A DNA stretch of 64,000 nt from Mycolicibacterium sp. YH-1 (GCF_022557175.1 NZ_CP092915.1:7068001-7132000), one strand, 5' to 3'; shown: positions 1 through 8,920, counted from the stretch's first letter. Notes: generated by a model not told the origin, from the sequence alone. A program made the numbers and translations.

Positions 1-64
1 TCCCCTGTAAGCGCGAAACATGCCTTCCGCTTGCCAGACCCGAGCTAGACCAGATTCTGAACTG

Positions 65-80
65 CTTTCGTGAACGAAAG
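65..80 (-). terminator. Small hairpin after the phosphotransferase gene
   Basis: A 6-bp perfect inverted repeat (CTTTCG/CGAAAG, TGAA loop) lies 3 nt beyond the stop codon of the minus-strand phosphotransferase. No clear U-tract follows, so termination is only a possibility. Confidence 0.3.
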
Positions 81-83
81 TGC

Positions 84-896
84 TCAGAGGGGCCAGGTCA
101 AAGGGTCCAGGAGCAGGTAGAAGCGGAGTCGTTCGGCGTCTAAGTCGATGCCGTACTGATCGGAGAACTCGCGGTCTGCTTGGCGGGCTGTGCGCTCATC
201 GGGCCATGTCTCGCGGGCGTTCGTAAGAAGGAGCGCGATGTCGGCATAGGGGTCTGCCCGCCCAAGCCGGCCAAGGTCGATCAGCCCGCAGACTCGTCGG
301 GTGTCGGGATCGACGAGAACGTTCGGCAGACAGAGGTCACCGTGGCAGACGACTAACTCGTCGCGCTCCTGTTCTACACGGCGCGGCAACTCGTCTTCGA
401 GGTGTCGCAGTATCTGCGCCGGCGGGGTCTCCTGCAGTTCAGGCGGCAAGAACTCAGCCTGAACGCGGTTCTCGGCCACGGTTGTTCGGGCGAGATCCAT
501 CATCGTCGCCAAACTTCTGTCGAAGGGACAGCTCGCCGCGTCGAGGTCGTGCAACTCGCGTGCCAAGTTGGTGATTGACAACCAGGTCTCGCGGAGCGTG
601 TCGGCGCCGAGTTGGTCAGCCGGAACGCCAGCAACGGCGCGCGTCACTAGACAGGCGCCGCGGTCGGTGCTTCGCCAGTCCAGCACGGCCCCAACGGGAA
701 TGCCGGCATCACCGAGCCACACTATTCGGTCACGTTCGGCGGCCAGATCGGCACAACGCTCAGGTGTCACCAGTTTCGCGTAGCGCGCACCGTCGTGGTC
801 GCGTAGCACCGTATCGCCGGACTCACCGGTCGTGACGGGCACCCACTCCGCATCCTCAGGCAACAGCTGCGTCGACAACCAAGCGTTCACCGGCAT
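84..896 (-). CDS. Aminoglycoside phosphotransferase, APH(3'')-like
   Basis: This 270-residue kinase-fold protein is predicted to use ATP to phosphorylate an aminoglycoside, most likely streptomycin-type. Visible motifs are an N-lobe lysine in YAKLV (about residue 41), the catalytic loop HGDLCLPN (185–192) and the metal-binding IDLGRLGRADPYAD (206–219), which together are typical of the APH(3'')/APH(3') family at its usual length of about 265–275. The start is the ATG at 894–896. The gene is divergent from a nucleotidyltransferase of the aminoglycoside-modifying type, so the two may form a small resistance pair. Substrate cannot be fixed from sequence; a housekeeping small-molecule kinase is an alternative. 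Confidence 0.85.
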   Translation of the reverse strand: MPVNAWLSTQLLPEDAEWVPVTTGESGDTVLRDHDGARYAKLVTPERCADLAAERDRIVWLGDAGIPVGAVLDWRSTDRGACLVTRAVAGVPADQLGADTLRETWLSITNLARELHDLDAASCPFDRSLATMMDLARTTVAENRVQAEFLPPELQETPPAQILRHLEDELPRRVEQERDELVVCHGDLCLPNVLVDPDTRRVCGLIDLGRLGRADPYADIALLLTNARETWPDERTARQADREFSDQYGIDLDAERLRFYLLLDPLTWPL

Positions 897-974
897 ATCT
901 CAATCATGGCTTACCGGATTCGACGAGACTCGCGGTGCACCGAGAAAGCCGCGCCCGCACCCATACTGGTCACC

Positions 975-1607
975 GTGCTCGATCATGCCGAGGTGGTGCG
1001 GCTGTACGGCCCGTGGAGTGTTCGAACTCCTCGCGAGGCGGCCGACTTCCTTCGCGGTTACCCGGGCAGGTGGTGGATCGCCGGCGGCTGGGCGATCGAT
1101 GCATTCACCGGGACCACACGCGCGCACGGAGACCTCGACATCGGTATCCCACGCATGGAGGCAGCGGGTTTCATAGCGTTCGTCGGCGCGACCCTGGACG
1201 TGTGGGCAGCCGCAGGAAGCCTGACACCGCTCCCCCGCGGCGGGTCGAGCGTTCCAGATGACTGCGGCAACCTCTGGTTGCGGGCAAGCGGTGCCGATCC
1301 GTGGGAATACGACGTCCTGCTCGAAGACGTCCGCGAGGAGACCTGGGTCTACAAGCGCGCCACACACATCTCGCGGCCCCTCAGTCACTGCCTGTGGTCA
1401 CGCGATGACATCACCTACCTACGGCCCGAGATTCAACTCCTGCTCAAAGCGAAGGACGCCCGGGCCAAGGACGCTTTCGACCTCGAGCGGTGCCTCCCGC
1501 GCCTCGACGAATCCAGCCGCACTTGGCTCGCTCAGCGATTGCGCCAGGAGAGCCCCCGACACCCCTGGGTCGGCAAACTGGCCGTCAGCACGACTGACCT
1601 CGGCTAA
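975..1607 (+). CDS. Aminoglycoside nucleotidyltransferase-like protein
   Basis: The protein resembles the ANT(2'')/aminoglycoside adenylyltransferase domain family, which transfers AMP to aminoglycosides. The diagnostic stretch is a GGWAIDAFTG helix followed by HGDLDIGI, giving the Asp-x-Asp pair of the nucleotidyltransferase fold; a later LRPEIQLLLKAKDARAKD segment fits the helical part. An ATG at 906 opens the same frame but would leave only 9 bp to the divergent phosphotransferase, so the GTG at 975, just before the conserved part, is preferred (210 residues). The family also contains non-resistance members, so the substrate is inferred. Confidence 0.7.
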   Translation: MLDHAEVVRLYGPWSVRTPREAADFLRGYPGRWWIAGGWAIDAFTGTTRAHGDLDIGIPRMEAAGFIAFVGATLDVWAAAGSLTPLPRGGSSVPDDCGNLWLRASGADPWEYDVLLEDVREETWVYKRATHISRPLSHCLWSRDDITYLRPEIQLLLKAKDARAKDAFDLERCLPRLDESSRTWLAQRLRQESPRHPWVGKLAVSTTDLG

Positions 1608-1747
1608 CGGTCGGTCAACTCGGCACTGTGCATCCGCTATGTACCAACCTATTTCAAATCACTGCGTCGTTTCTCTAGAAGCGGTGTCATCGAGTAACCG
1701 GCGTCAGCCAAAGGGGCTTGATACGTTTGCTGCTGAGGGGAGTCAAG

Positions 1748-2281
1748 ATGAAGGTGTTCCCTGACGCGGGGCGGCGTCGACGCACTGTTTATGTCGCTAT
1801 CGTCGACGGAGTCGTGATCATCGCCGGTTCGATCGTTGCCCTTGCCGTGTTGGGCTCGCGGCCCAATGAACGAGGGGTCGCGGCTCTGCGTCACGCCGTG
1901 CCTCCCGGTGATGAGTGGGCGGGGCTAGATCGCGTCTCGCAATGGCCGACTGACTGGACATCGGCTGTGTGCAGACCACCGGTGTACTGGTTGAAGGCTG
2001 AAAACAAAGACCTGCCGCACGCAACTCGACGAGGAGTTTGTCAGGCCAAAATTGCCCCGGCGGGTGAGTACTTCGACGTCACTCTCGCGCGTTTCAACAA
2101 CGAGCTTGAGATGCAGGTCGACCTGCAGAACTACGGGTATGAGGCGTACGCGTTCGCTTACGATCAAGGAGGTTTGCTGGTTTACGCCATCTCCGGGTCG
2201 GTTCAAAACATGGACATCACGGCGGTGTTGGAACCCCTGGAGAGATACGGCTTCAACGTTTATCACGACCCTGGTCCATAG
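1748..2281 (+). CDS. Membrane-anchored hypothetical protein
   Basis: The family is not recognised. The ATG at 1748 follows a GAGGGGAG-like ribosome-binding site. The 177-residue product has a basic N-terminus, one hydrophobic segment (about residues 13–37) and an extracellular-type domain with two cysteines and a tryptophan-rich stretch, so it is probably a signal-anchored envelope protein. It meets the LysR gene tail to tail with a 29-bp overlap of coding ends. Confidence 0.6.
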   Translation: MKVFPDAGRRRRTVYVAIVDGVVIIAGSIVALAVLGSRPNERGVAALRHAVPPGDEWAGLDRVSQWPTDWTSAVCRPPVYWLKAENKDLPHATRRGVCQAKIAPAGEYFDVTLARFNNELEMQVDLQNYGYEAYAFAYDQGGLLVYAISGSVQNMDITAVLEPLERYGFNVYHDPGP

Positions 2282-3263
2282 CGTCCCGGGCAGCACCGAC
2301 TTCGCTAGCTGGCAGTCTCCTGGGTCTCGCCGCCCAACGTGGTAGCCAAGTGCTTGGCTCCCGTCGTTGGGCCTGGCGGTATGTGTCGAGGTGGACACGC
2401 AGCGCAGCAAGTCCGGGATGCTGGTTTGCGGTATGCCAGATCAGCGAGTGCGGGTAAACCGGGGCGGGGTTGCGCACCGGGATCCGTCGCAGGCCGTATA
2501 GATCCGGCCAGAGGTAGCGGTCTCGCCTGCCGACAAGCGTTGCGATACAGGGCTCTTCGCGCAGAGCTTCCATCAGGGCTTCGTCGCCGAAGTGCGGACC
2601 GTGACCGTCGATTGTGAGGTCGAATGCTGCTGCGAGGTCCTCGTAGAATGCGGCCCACTCGGTTCCGGGGACGATGCCTGGAATCCACACTCTGAACCCG
2701 CGCAGTTGATGTGGCGTGACGACGGCTTCAGCAGCGAGCTGGTGCGCCGGGCCCACCAGCACTTCGAGTTCATCATCGACGGCGCGAAGCGTGCTCAAGC
2801 CGTGAGGCAGTTCGGTGTCCGGCGTGGTGACTGCGCGAAATGCTGCATCAATGGCGCCGGACTGCACGGCTGCTAGGGCGCCGGTGAGGGTGTTGTCGAC
2901 CAGCGTGACAACCTCAACGTTCACCCCGGGGTACGCGCGGTGAAAGCCCTGCAGCACGACCGAGGGGGCAACACGACGATTGGTGACATCGACACGTAAG
3001 ACGCGATTCTGTGGCTGAACGGATTTCCGAGCCCGGTCGGCGGCGCGAAGCACCTCCGCCGCGTGCGGAAGAAACGAACGACCCTCCAAAGTGAGCTTCA
3101 CGCCGTGAACACTGCGCACGAATAGCGTTGCTCCCACCGTGCGTTCGAGCACGGCTATGCGTTTCGACACCGCCTGCGGAGTGATGTGCAAATCATCGGC
3201 GGCGTCTTGAAACCGGCCCAGCTCGGCGGCCACCACAAAGGTGCGAATGCCTTCAACGTCCAA
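2253..3263 (-). CDS. LysR-family transcriptional regulator
   Basis: A winged helix-turn-helix is visible at residues 3–62 (DVEGIRTFVVAAE, then AADDLHITPQAVSKRIAVLE), followed by a periplasmic-binding-protein-like effector domain. The N-terminal alignment puts the start at the TTG at 3261–3263, giving 336 residues; longer in-frame ATGs would run into the divergent acetyltransferase. The C-terminal 35 residues (Arg/Ala-rich) extend beyond the usual 300-residue LysR length. It is divergent from a hexapeptide acetyltransferase with 82 bp between starts, the classic LysR arrangement, so it probably controls that gene and itself. The ligand is unknown. Confidence 0.88.
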   Translation of the reverse strand: MDVEGIRTFVVAAELGRFQDAADDLHITPQAVSKRIAVLERTVGATLFVRSVHGVKLTLEGRSFLPHAAEVLRAADRARKSVQPQNRVLRVDVTNRRVAPSVVLQGFHRAYPGVNVEVVTLVDNTLTGALAAVQSGAIDAAFRAVTTPDTELPHGLSTLRAVDDELEVLVGPAHQLAAEAVVTPHQLRGFRVWIPGIVPGTEWAAFYEDLAAAFDLTIDGHGPHFGDEALMEALREEPCIATLVGRRDRYLWPDLYGLRRIPVRNPAPVYPHSLIWHTANQHPGLAALRVHLDTYRQAQRREPSTWLPRWAARPRRLPASEVGAARDAMDQGRDKR

Positions 3264-3345
3264 CGGTCGTTCCCCACTGTTGGTTGTGTCGTGCTCGCGT
3301 GTCGGTTGCTTGATGCACCCACATACCCGCTGCTGCAATCGGCGC

Positions 3346-3900
3346 ATGCCTCATGTGACATCTGGCCGTCTGTACATCCACACTCCCGAGTGGGCTCAGG
3401 TCGCCCGCAGGATCGAACAGGTTACGACTCTCACCTCGCGCCTGAATCTGCTGACCTTCGACGACGACGCCGGACGGAGGGCACTGCTCGACGAAATATT
3501 CGGTCGAGCGCTGCCCGAAACCCTCACGCTGTATCCACCGTTCTTCACCGACAATGGGCTCAACACAACGTTCGGCGAGAACGTGTTCGTCAATCAGGGG
3601 TGCCGGTTCTACGACCAAGGCGGTATCCGGATTGGCGACGCAACCATGATCGGTCCGAACACCCATCTCATCACCTCCGGGCACCCCGTTCCACCTGCAG
3701 AACGGCGAGAGTACATTCTGGCCGCACCGATAGTGCTCGAAGACAACGTCTGGCTCGGCGCGGCAGTCACCATACTTCCCGGCGTCACGATCGGTGCGAA
3801 CTCAGTAGTCGGTGCCGGCGCCGTCGTCACCAAGGACGTCCCGCCCAACACGCTAGTAACAGGATCCGCCGCAACCGTCCGCAAGCAGTGGGAGGTCTAA
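3346..3900 (+). CDS. Hexapeptide-repeat O-acetyltransferase, maltose/galactoside type
   Basis: This 184-residue protein of the left-handed β-helix acetyltransferase family (LacA/Maa/NodL type) is expected to move acetyl from acetyl-CoA to a sugar hydroxyl. It shows the N-terminal maltose-acetyltransferase helix, the FGENVFVNQGC turn, the catalytic-histidine stretch THLITSGHP, and hexapeptide turns ending in IGANSVVGAGAVVTKDVP. The ATG at 3346 is chosen because upstream codons lie in the divergent regulator's control region. It is likely regulated by the adjacent LysR protein. The sugar acceptor is unknown. Confidence 0.88.
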   Translation: MPHVTSGRLYIHTPEWAQVARRIEQVTTLTSRLNLLTFDDDAGRRALLDEIFGRALPETLTLYPPFFTDNGLNTTFGENVFVNQGCRFYDQGGIRIGDATMIGPNTHLITSGHPVPPAERREYILAAPIVLEDNVWLGAAVTILPGVTIGANSVVGAGAVVTKDVPPNTLVTGSAATVRKQWEV

Positions 3901-4005
3901 GGATTTGACGACGCGGGCGCATGAGTCTTAACGGCGCATTGTGTCGGTGGCGAAGAGGCGACTGCACGATTGAGGACCGGCCGAACAGACGCCCTGATTG
4001 GGGCG

Positions 4006-4731
4006 TCAGTTCAGATAGTCGGCACCCCCGACGTAGGTCGTCCCGGGAGCATTGGATTGCAGTGCCGCCCGGGCGATTTCGGTGGCAAATTCCTCAACGC
4101 TCGGAAGCGGGGCTTGGTCACGACGGGCTTCGACGGAGGCGGGGTCTTTGCGTTGGAGAAGTCGGACGATGATGGTTCCGTCGATCATGTCGCCGGATAC
4201 GACCTTCAGTTCGATCCCACGTTTCGCCAGGGCGGGTTTGGCGGCCAGCAGCGCATCCTCACCAGCGCGCTTGCTCTGCGCGATCGGTTCGTACCCGTCG
4301 GGCACCGGCTTGTCCGGATAGAAGTGCGCTTGATGACTGGTGACGAAGACAATCCGCGCCCCAGGCGCCATGAGCGGAAGAGCGAGCGTCACGAGACGCA
4401 GCTGCGCATCACGATTCAGGCGCATTGCGTAACTCGGGTCGGCTCCGCGCTCCAGACCGCCAGAGGCGTTGAGCACCAACACATCAAGTGCATCAAATCG
4501 CTCACCAATAGCCGCCAGCAGCGCCTCCACCTGCGCTCCATCACAGACGTCGGCGCCGGCAGCCGATGCCTGTCCCCCGGCCGCACGGATCCCGTCGACC
4601 ACAGCGTTGGCTCTCTTGGCCTTTTCACGGTAGTTGACCAGAACATGGACACCAGCCGCGGCGAGGAGCCGAGCCACCTCGGCGCCGATCCCGCGGGACG
4701 CGCCCGTCACCAACGCGACAGGTGTGGCCAT
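4006..4731 (-). CDS. Atypical SDR-family protein, paralogue 1
   Basis: A Rossmann-fold short-chain dehydrogenase/reductase of 241 residues, with TGASRGIG (9–16) for NAD(P)H and a sheet ending TYVGGADYLN. The usual active site is displaced: after S132 the sequence reads GYEPIAQSKRAGE, so Tyr147 and Lys154 are seven apart rather than the canonical four, and isoleucine occupies the normal Tyr position. NNAG is replaced by LNASGG. The paralogue at 49227–49889 has the same features, so they look selected, not decayed. The ATG at 4731 is chosen over a longer frame because it precedes the glycine motif. Divergent from a flavin monooxygenase. Confidence 0.85.
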   Translation of the reverse strand: MATPVALVTGASRGIGAEVARLLAAAGVHVLVNYREKAKRANAVVDGIRAAGGQASAAGADVCDGAQVEALLAAIGERFDALDVLVLNASGGLERGADPSYAMRLNRDAQLRLVTLALPLMAPGARIVFVTSHQAHFYPDKPVPDGYEPIAQSKRAGEDALLAAKPALAKRGIELKVVSGDMIDGTIIVRLLQRKDPASVEARRDQAPLPSVEEFATEIARAALQSNAPGTTYVGGADYLN

Positions 4732-4834
4732 CCGCCCGTTAGGGCGAGCGCGGCCATCGCCACCTACCTCGCCGTCGTCGGCGTCCCCACCTTGACCGAT
4801 CATGCAAATCTCCTTGTCACCGTGCGGCGCATTT

Positions 4835-4869
4835 CTTAGATACTACTTAACTTTGTCTTATTTTTCTTA
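4835..4869 (+). promoter_or_regulatory. CTTA direct-repeat array upstream of the monooxygenase
   Basis: Four CTTA words start at 4835, 4846, 4857 and 4866 (spacing 11, 11, 9) in an AT-rich island within the divergent SDR/monooxygenase intergenic region. The last repeat is 62 nt from the monooxygenase ATG. An array with identical spacing occurs at 49133–49167, 63 nt from the paralogous SDR start. Helically phased direct repeats of this kind suit an OmpR-type response regulator or another oligomeric activator; which protein binds is unknown. Confidence 0.55.
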
Positions 4870-4927
4870 TTTTCGTGTTAGCGTCGATCGCATCGCGCGC
4901 CGGAGCGCGCTGGGGAGGCGGTACGAC

Positions 4928-6307
4928 ATGACCGACCACGCTGTTGTTCTCGGCGCGGGAATCGCCGGACTATTGGCTGCGGCGGCCCTGGCCGACACGC
5001 ATGCGACCGTCACCGTCGTCGAACGAGATCGCCTGCCCGACGGTCCATTCGAGCGCCGCGGCACACCCCAGGCACCCCACCTGCACAGCATTCTGTCCCG
5101 GGGGTGGCTCACCATCGAGGAACTGCTCCCCGGGTTTCTCGCCGACCTGGCCGCTCGCGGAGGCGACGTTCTCGACGACGCCCACCTCGGGGCTCGCATA
5201 CACGTCCAGAACGGTCCCTATACCTTCAACCGCACCGACCCGGTCGCCGACCCGGCGGCCCTCACCATGCATCTGGTGACCCGGCCGTTCGTCGAGTTCC
5301 ACCTACGCCGGCGGGTCGCCGCCCTGCCCAACGTCACCATCACCGACGACCACGACATCGTCGAACTCGCTGCCGCACAACCCCACCGGATCACCGGCGT
5401 CTCGATCAGCGACCGCCGCACCGGCCATACACAGGCACTGTCCGCCGACCTGGTCATCGATGCCACCGGACGGGGCAGCCGCACACCCCTGCTGCTCGAC
5501 AACCTGGGCCTCGGACGGCCACCGCGGCGATCCTTCACCGTTCACGGTGTGTACTACAGCCAACGAATCACCATCCCCGACCACGACACGTTCCGCGAAC
5601 GCCTGATCCTGGTCGTCCCGCCCACCGCTGCCGGGCGAGGTGGCCTCATCGCGGGCGAGAACGACACATGGACGTTGACCGTGGCCAAGCACACCAACGA
5701 CCCCCATTCGCCCCCAACGACATTCGCGGACATGCTGGCCCTAGCCGAAGAGTTCGTTCCGCCACACATCCATCCAGCCTTGCAGCGGGCACAACCGCTC
5801 ACCGATGTGATGGTCCACCGCTACCCCGGCGGCACCTGGCATCGCTACGATCGCCACCCTCACCAGCCCGAGGGCCTGCTCGTCGTGGGTGACGCGCTGT
5901 GCTGCCTCGATCCCATCCACGGCCAAGGCATCACCATGGCCGCGCTACACGCACACGCCCTCCGCACACACCTACGCCACGGCCGAGACGTTGACCCGCG
6001 ACGCTTTCATCAGGCGCTGGCAGCCGTCACCGCACCCGTGTGGGCCATGAACCAGCCCCCCGGCCACACCACGACCCGCAGCGTCAAACATGCCCTACAA
6101 GGACGTCTCATCCGGTGGGGGCGCCACAAGATCCTCCAATCCGCCGACGACATCGTCGTCACCGAACGGCTCATCCGCGTGGTCAACATGATCGACCCGC
6201 CACAACGCCTCCTGGAGCCGACACTGCTCGCCCGCGTGGCCACACACCACATCCGTCAGACACTGACCCGCTACCGCCGACACCCAGGAGCGAACACCCA
6301 TGCTTGA
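4928..6307 (+). CDS. FAD-dependent monooxygenase/oxidoreductase
   Basis: The N-terminal FAD-binding motif (VVLGAGIAGLLAAAALA, about 5–21, then an acidic end VVERD) and the later GDALCCLDPIHGQGITMAA motif (FAD ribityl-binding GD and DP) place this 459-residue protein in the PHBH-like flavoprotein family. It probably oxidises a lipophilic or aromatic small molecule; the HLHSILSRGW stretch resembles geranylgeranyl-reductase and hydroxylase relatives. The ATG at 4928 sits directly before the FAD motif. The downstream DinB-like gene overlaps by 8 bp, so the two are co-transcribed. The CTTA array upstream suggests dedicated control. Substrate unknown. Confidence 0.82.
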   Translation: MTDHAVVLGAGIAGLLAAAALADTHATVTVVERDRLPDGPFERRGTPQAPHLHSILSRGWLTIEELLPGFLADLAARGGDVLDDAHLGARIHVQNGPYTFNRTDPVADPAALTMHLVTRPFVEFHLRRRVAALPNVTITDDHDIVELAAAQPHRITGVSISDRRTGHTQALSADLVIDATGRGSRTPLLLDNLGLGRPPRRSFTVHGVYYSQRITIPDHDTFRERLILVVPPTAAGRGGLIAGENDTWTLTVAKHTNDPHSPPTTFADMLALAEEFVPPHIHPALQRAQPLTDVMVHRYPGGTWHRYDRHPHQPEGLLVVGDALCCLDPIHGQGITMAALHAHALRTHLRHGRDVDPRRFHQALAAVTAPVWAMNQPPGHTTTRSVKHALQGRLIRWGRHKILQSADDIVVTERLIRVVNMIDPPQRLLEPTLLARVATHHIRQTLTRYRRHPGANTHA

Positions 6308-6986
6308 AGTCGTCTACCGCAACGCTCGCACCCGAGTCGCTGACCTTGCCGCCACCCTCAGCGCCGAACAACTACAGGCACAGGTACCTGCCACACCGCG
6401 ATGGACAACACACGACCTGATGGCCCATCTCGTCGGATGTGCCGCCGATGCGGCCAGCGGACGAGTAGACGGAGCGCCGGGTGACCAGTGGACGGCACGG
6501 CATGTCGCCGAACGCCGACACCTCTCCGTGGGTGAGCTGCTCGTCGAGTGGGACCGTGTCGGCCCAGCAGCAGAATCCACCCTGACCGAGGAACAGATCT
6601 TCGGACCCAACATCGCCGCCGATGTGACCTGCCACGAATCGGACCTGCACGAGGCGCTGGGACTGCCTCGCGTCGACCGCGAGCACTGGCAGCCATTCCT
6701 CGAGGTGATGATGGGGTATCTGCGGAACCAGCTCCGGCACAACACGACTGTGCTAATCCGCGACGAGGAAGGGCAGCAATGGAGTTGCGGTTCGGGAGAA
6801 CCCACCACGCTGCTACGGGCCGACGGTTACGAACTTCTCCGTGCCACACATAGCCGCCGCTCCCGGACCCAGATCGCCGCCTGGGACTGGACACCCACAG
6901 CGGTCACGGACGTTGTCGAACGCTTCGGGTTCTTCGGCCCACGCGACGACGACCAACCCATCCCCATATCAACGCCCTTGACCTGA
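6300..6986 (+). CDS. Mycothiol-dependent maleylpyruvate isomerase-like (DinB-fold) protein
   Basis: This 228-residue protein of the TIGR03083/MDMPI-N group is a four-helix metal-binding fold that often serves mycothiol-dependent reactions in actinobacteria. Supporting motifs are WTTHDLMAHLVG near residue 40, CHESDLHEALG near 110, and the C-terminal RRSRTQIAAWDW. It starts 8 bp inside the end of the monooxygenase gene, indicating translational coupling and a joint oxidation/thiol-transfer or detoxification role. The reaction is not known. Confidence 0.78.
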   Translation: MLEVVYRNARTRVADLAATLSAEQLQAQVPATPRWTTHDLMAHLVGCAADAASGRVDGAPGDQWTARHVAERRHLSVGELLVEWDRVGPAAESTLTEEQIFGPNIAADVTCHESDLHEALGLPRVDREHWQPFLEVMMGYLRNQLRHNTTVLIRDEEGQQWSCGSGEPTTLLRADGYELLRATHSRRSRTQIAAWDWTPTAVTDVVERFGFFGPRDDDQPIPISTPLT

Positions 6987-7127
6987 CCACCCAGATTCTC
7001 TTGGTGCGCTTGGGCGCAAAGGTGCCGCGTCCGGCATCGAATCCGGCAACACGCTCAACCGAATTCACCGCGACGGAAACCTGCTCTTCTGCCTCGCCGA
7101 CCGGCGCAGGAAGCGCGCCCCCGGCCA

Positions 7128-7142
7128 GTGTGGCTTCTCAGG
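7128..7142 (+). repeat. Partial copy of the TTCTCA/TGTCCAC dispersed repeat
   Basis: The 15 bp CAGTGTGGCTTCTCA match the first half-unit of the larger repeat at 8921–9060, but the TGTCCAC half is absent, so this looks like a truncated scar. Confidence 0.35.
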
Positions 7143-7259
7143 CTCGGCTGCATCAGCCAGTGTTCTTGAACTGGCCTTTCGCGTCGTCTCACAGCGACCG
7201 CACCGTCAGCGTGTGTCACGGACCGCTTCAAGTTCAGTGCACTGTGGAACCATTCGGCC

Positions 7260-7892
7260 ATGAGCACCGCAGAAACCGAACCGGACGCGTCTCGGCCGAA
7301 CCACCGGGTCAAGTACGCGGTGGCCGTCGCCATGTCGGTCGTCGTGGCCATCGTCGCCGTAGTCGCGATCACCCTCGACGCGCCGGGGCGGATCAGCCGG
7401 GTGTTGAGTGGCACCCCGTTTGAGGACCTGTTCTCCTCGCAACGGCTGGACTCGGAACTGGACGTGGTGCGCGCCCGGCTTGGCGACCTGCCGATGCGGC
7501 GAGTGGACGTAACGTCCAACCTGATCTCGGTCGAGGCTGTCGCCGCCGACGGTCAGCTCCACCTCTACTGGGTGCGCGACCGCGAGGTGGAGGACGTGGA
7601 CTCGATCGCCGACCTGCATGCGGGTGAGACGGCGTTCACCGCGGCGGATCTGTCGGGGCAGCGGATCCGGGCGGCGGTGTCCGATGTCCGCAGCCTCGGG
7701 AGGCCGGGCGAGATCCAACTGGTCTCCTACATTTTCCGCCCGAGGCATCCGCTGTCGGTTGCCGTATGGATCCGGCACGACCCGGTGAGCTCGGTGCTGC
7801 ACTTCGACCCGCGGGGCGGCTCCACCGTGGTGCGCGAGGAGTCGATCGAGACCGACGAGCACACCTCATCGTTCGGCGGCTGCTGGTGTTGA
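7260..7892 (+). CDS. Single-pass membrane hypothetical protein
   Basis: The family is not recognised. The product (210 residues) has a short cytoplasmic N-terminus, one strongly hydrophobic helix (about residues 19–41) and an extracytoplasmic domain ending in a Gly-Cys-Trp-Cys tail, with patterning that suggests β-sheet. The ATG at 7260 is the first in frame. It stands alone between the DinB-like gene and a convergent HAD hydrolase. Confidence 0.65.
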   Translation: MSTAETEPDASRPNHRVKYAVAVAMSVVVAIVAVVAITLDAPGRISRVLSGTPFEDLFSSQRLDSELDVVRARLGDLPMRRVDVTSNLISVEAVAADGQLHLYWVRDREVEDVDSIADLHAGETAFTAADLSGQRIRAAVSDVRSLGRPGEIQLVSYIFRPRHPLSVAVWIRHDPVSSVLHFDPRGGSTVVREESIETDEHTSSFGGCWC

Positions 7893-8136
7893 CGTGGCGG
7901 TGGCTGGAGCGGGCTCTGCTTCATCTCCGCTGGCTGCATCGTCGCGGCTAACGCGGAGCCGCGGCAGGTTCCGTCCGTCGCACACCACACCCATTAGGTT
8001 CTCACCGTCGACTTCATCAACGGGCGATGCTGGGATGGGCATTCCGAGAATGTCTCCCATCGACTACACCGCCGTTTGTCTCACGAAACGCGTCCTCTCC
8101 CACGCCCGCTGCAGGCGAAGCGGCGGACCACAGCCC

Positions 8137-8748
8137 CTACGATGCGAAATTGAGCGCCTCGGCGAGCTTGGTCGTGGTGGCGGCGTTGTCCTGATGCAGG
8201 ATGCCGACCATGCCCACGGCTTTTGCACCGTCCACGGCCATCTGAGCATCATCGACGAACACCACGTCGGTGGGTTCCACTTCCAGTCGCTGACACGCGA
8301 TTTCGTATATCCGGGGATCGGGCTTCTCAATCCCAACCTCATGCGAATAGACGATGTCATCGACAAGACCGGAGTAACCGTACGCGCGTTCCTCGCGCTC
8401 CCGCGCACCGATAAAGCTGTTGCTGAGCAGCCCGGTACGAAACCGTGGCCGCAATCCGTGAAGGCAGTCGACCATTGCTTGATTCGCGGATCCCAGATAC
8501 TGCCCCCACATGTCTTCAAGCAGTTCGTCGACCGTGGACTTGGTGATCATCAGCCGCTGCGCGAGACCCTCCCGCAACTGTCGCTCATCGATCGAACCGA
8601 GATTGCCCGCTAACCACAGGTCAGCGGTGCGCTGGCCAACCTGCCCATCGTCGAGACCCAGCCGCAGATCCCACGCGTAAAAGAAATCCATCGGACGCAC
8701 GTTTTGAAGAACACCGCCGATGTCAAAAACTACCGCTCTCACGACCAC
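8137..8748 (-). CDS. HAD-superfamily hydrolase, subfamily IA
   Basis: A 203-residue haloacid-dehalogenase-like hydrolase, probably a small-molecule phosphatase. Motif I is VVFDIGGVL (nucleophile Asp8-equivalent; the second Asp of DxD is Gly, as in the epoxide-hydrolase-N/YihX-like branch), motif II is the LLSNSF serine, motif III is the lysine in EVGIEKPDPRIYE, and motif IV is VFVDDAQ. A helical cap lies between I and II. The gene is monocistronic. The substrate cannot be told. Confidence 0.85.
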   Translation of the reverse strand: MVVRAVVFDIGGVLQNVRPMDFFYAWDLRLGLDDGQVGQRTADLWLAGNLGSIDERQLREGLAQRLMITKSTVDELLEDMWGQYLGSANQAMVDCLHGLRPRFRTGLLSNSFIGAREREERAYGYSGLVDDIVYSHEVGIEKPDPRIYEIACQRLEVEPTDVVFVDDAQMAVDGAKAVGMVGILHQDNAATTTKLAEALNFAS

Positions 8749-8920
8749 AATGAATCACAGTAGCTAACCGGTCGGCTGACAGGCGGCATGCACCGACCGA
8801 TGTTTCACCTAGAGATCGAGCACCAACCGCGTGTCTCACTCACTGGGCGGATCCGCCATCGCTCCAGAATCATTCGTGAGATTCCGCCGAATCAGTGAGT
8901 CCCTACACGGCGGCGACAAA

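Noticed and set aside
3264..3345. LysR T-N11-A operator in the acetyltransferase intergenic region
   Set aside because: Several loose T-N11-A matches exist, none part of a convincing palindrome, so a specific site cannot be chosen.
7866..8060. 64-codon minus-strand frame between the hypothetical membrane gene and the HAD hydrolase
   Set aside because: No ribosome-binding site or family, and its 3' end overlaps the convergent gene.
7894..8613. Plus-strand open frame over the HAD hydrolase gene
   Set aside because: The minus strand carries all four HAD motifs; the plus frame is its shadow.
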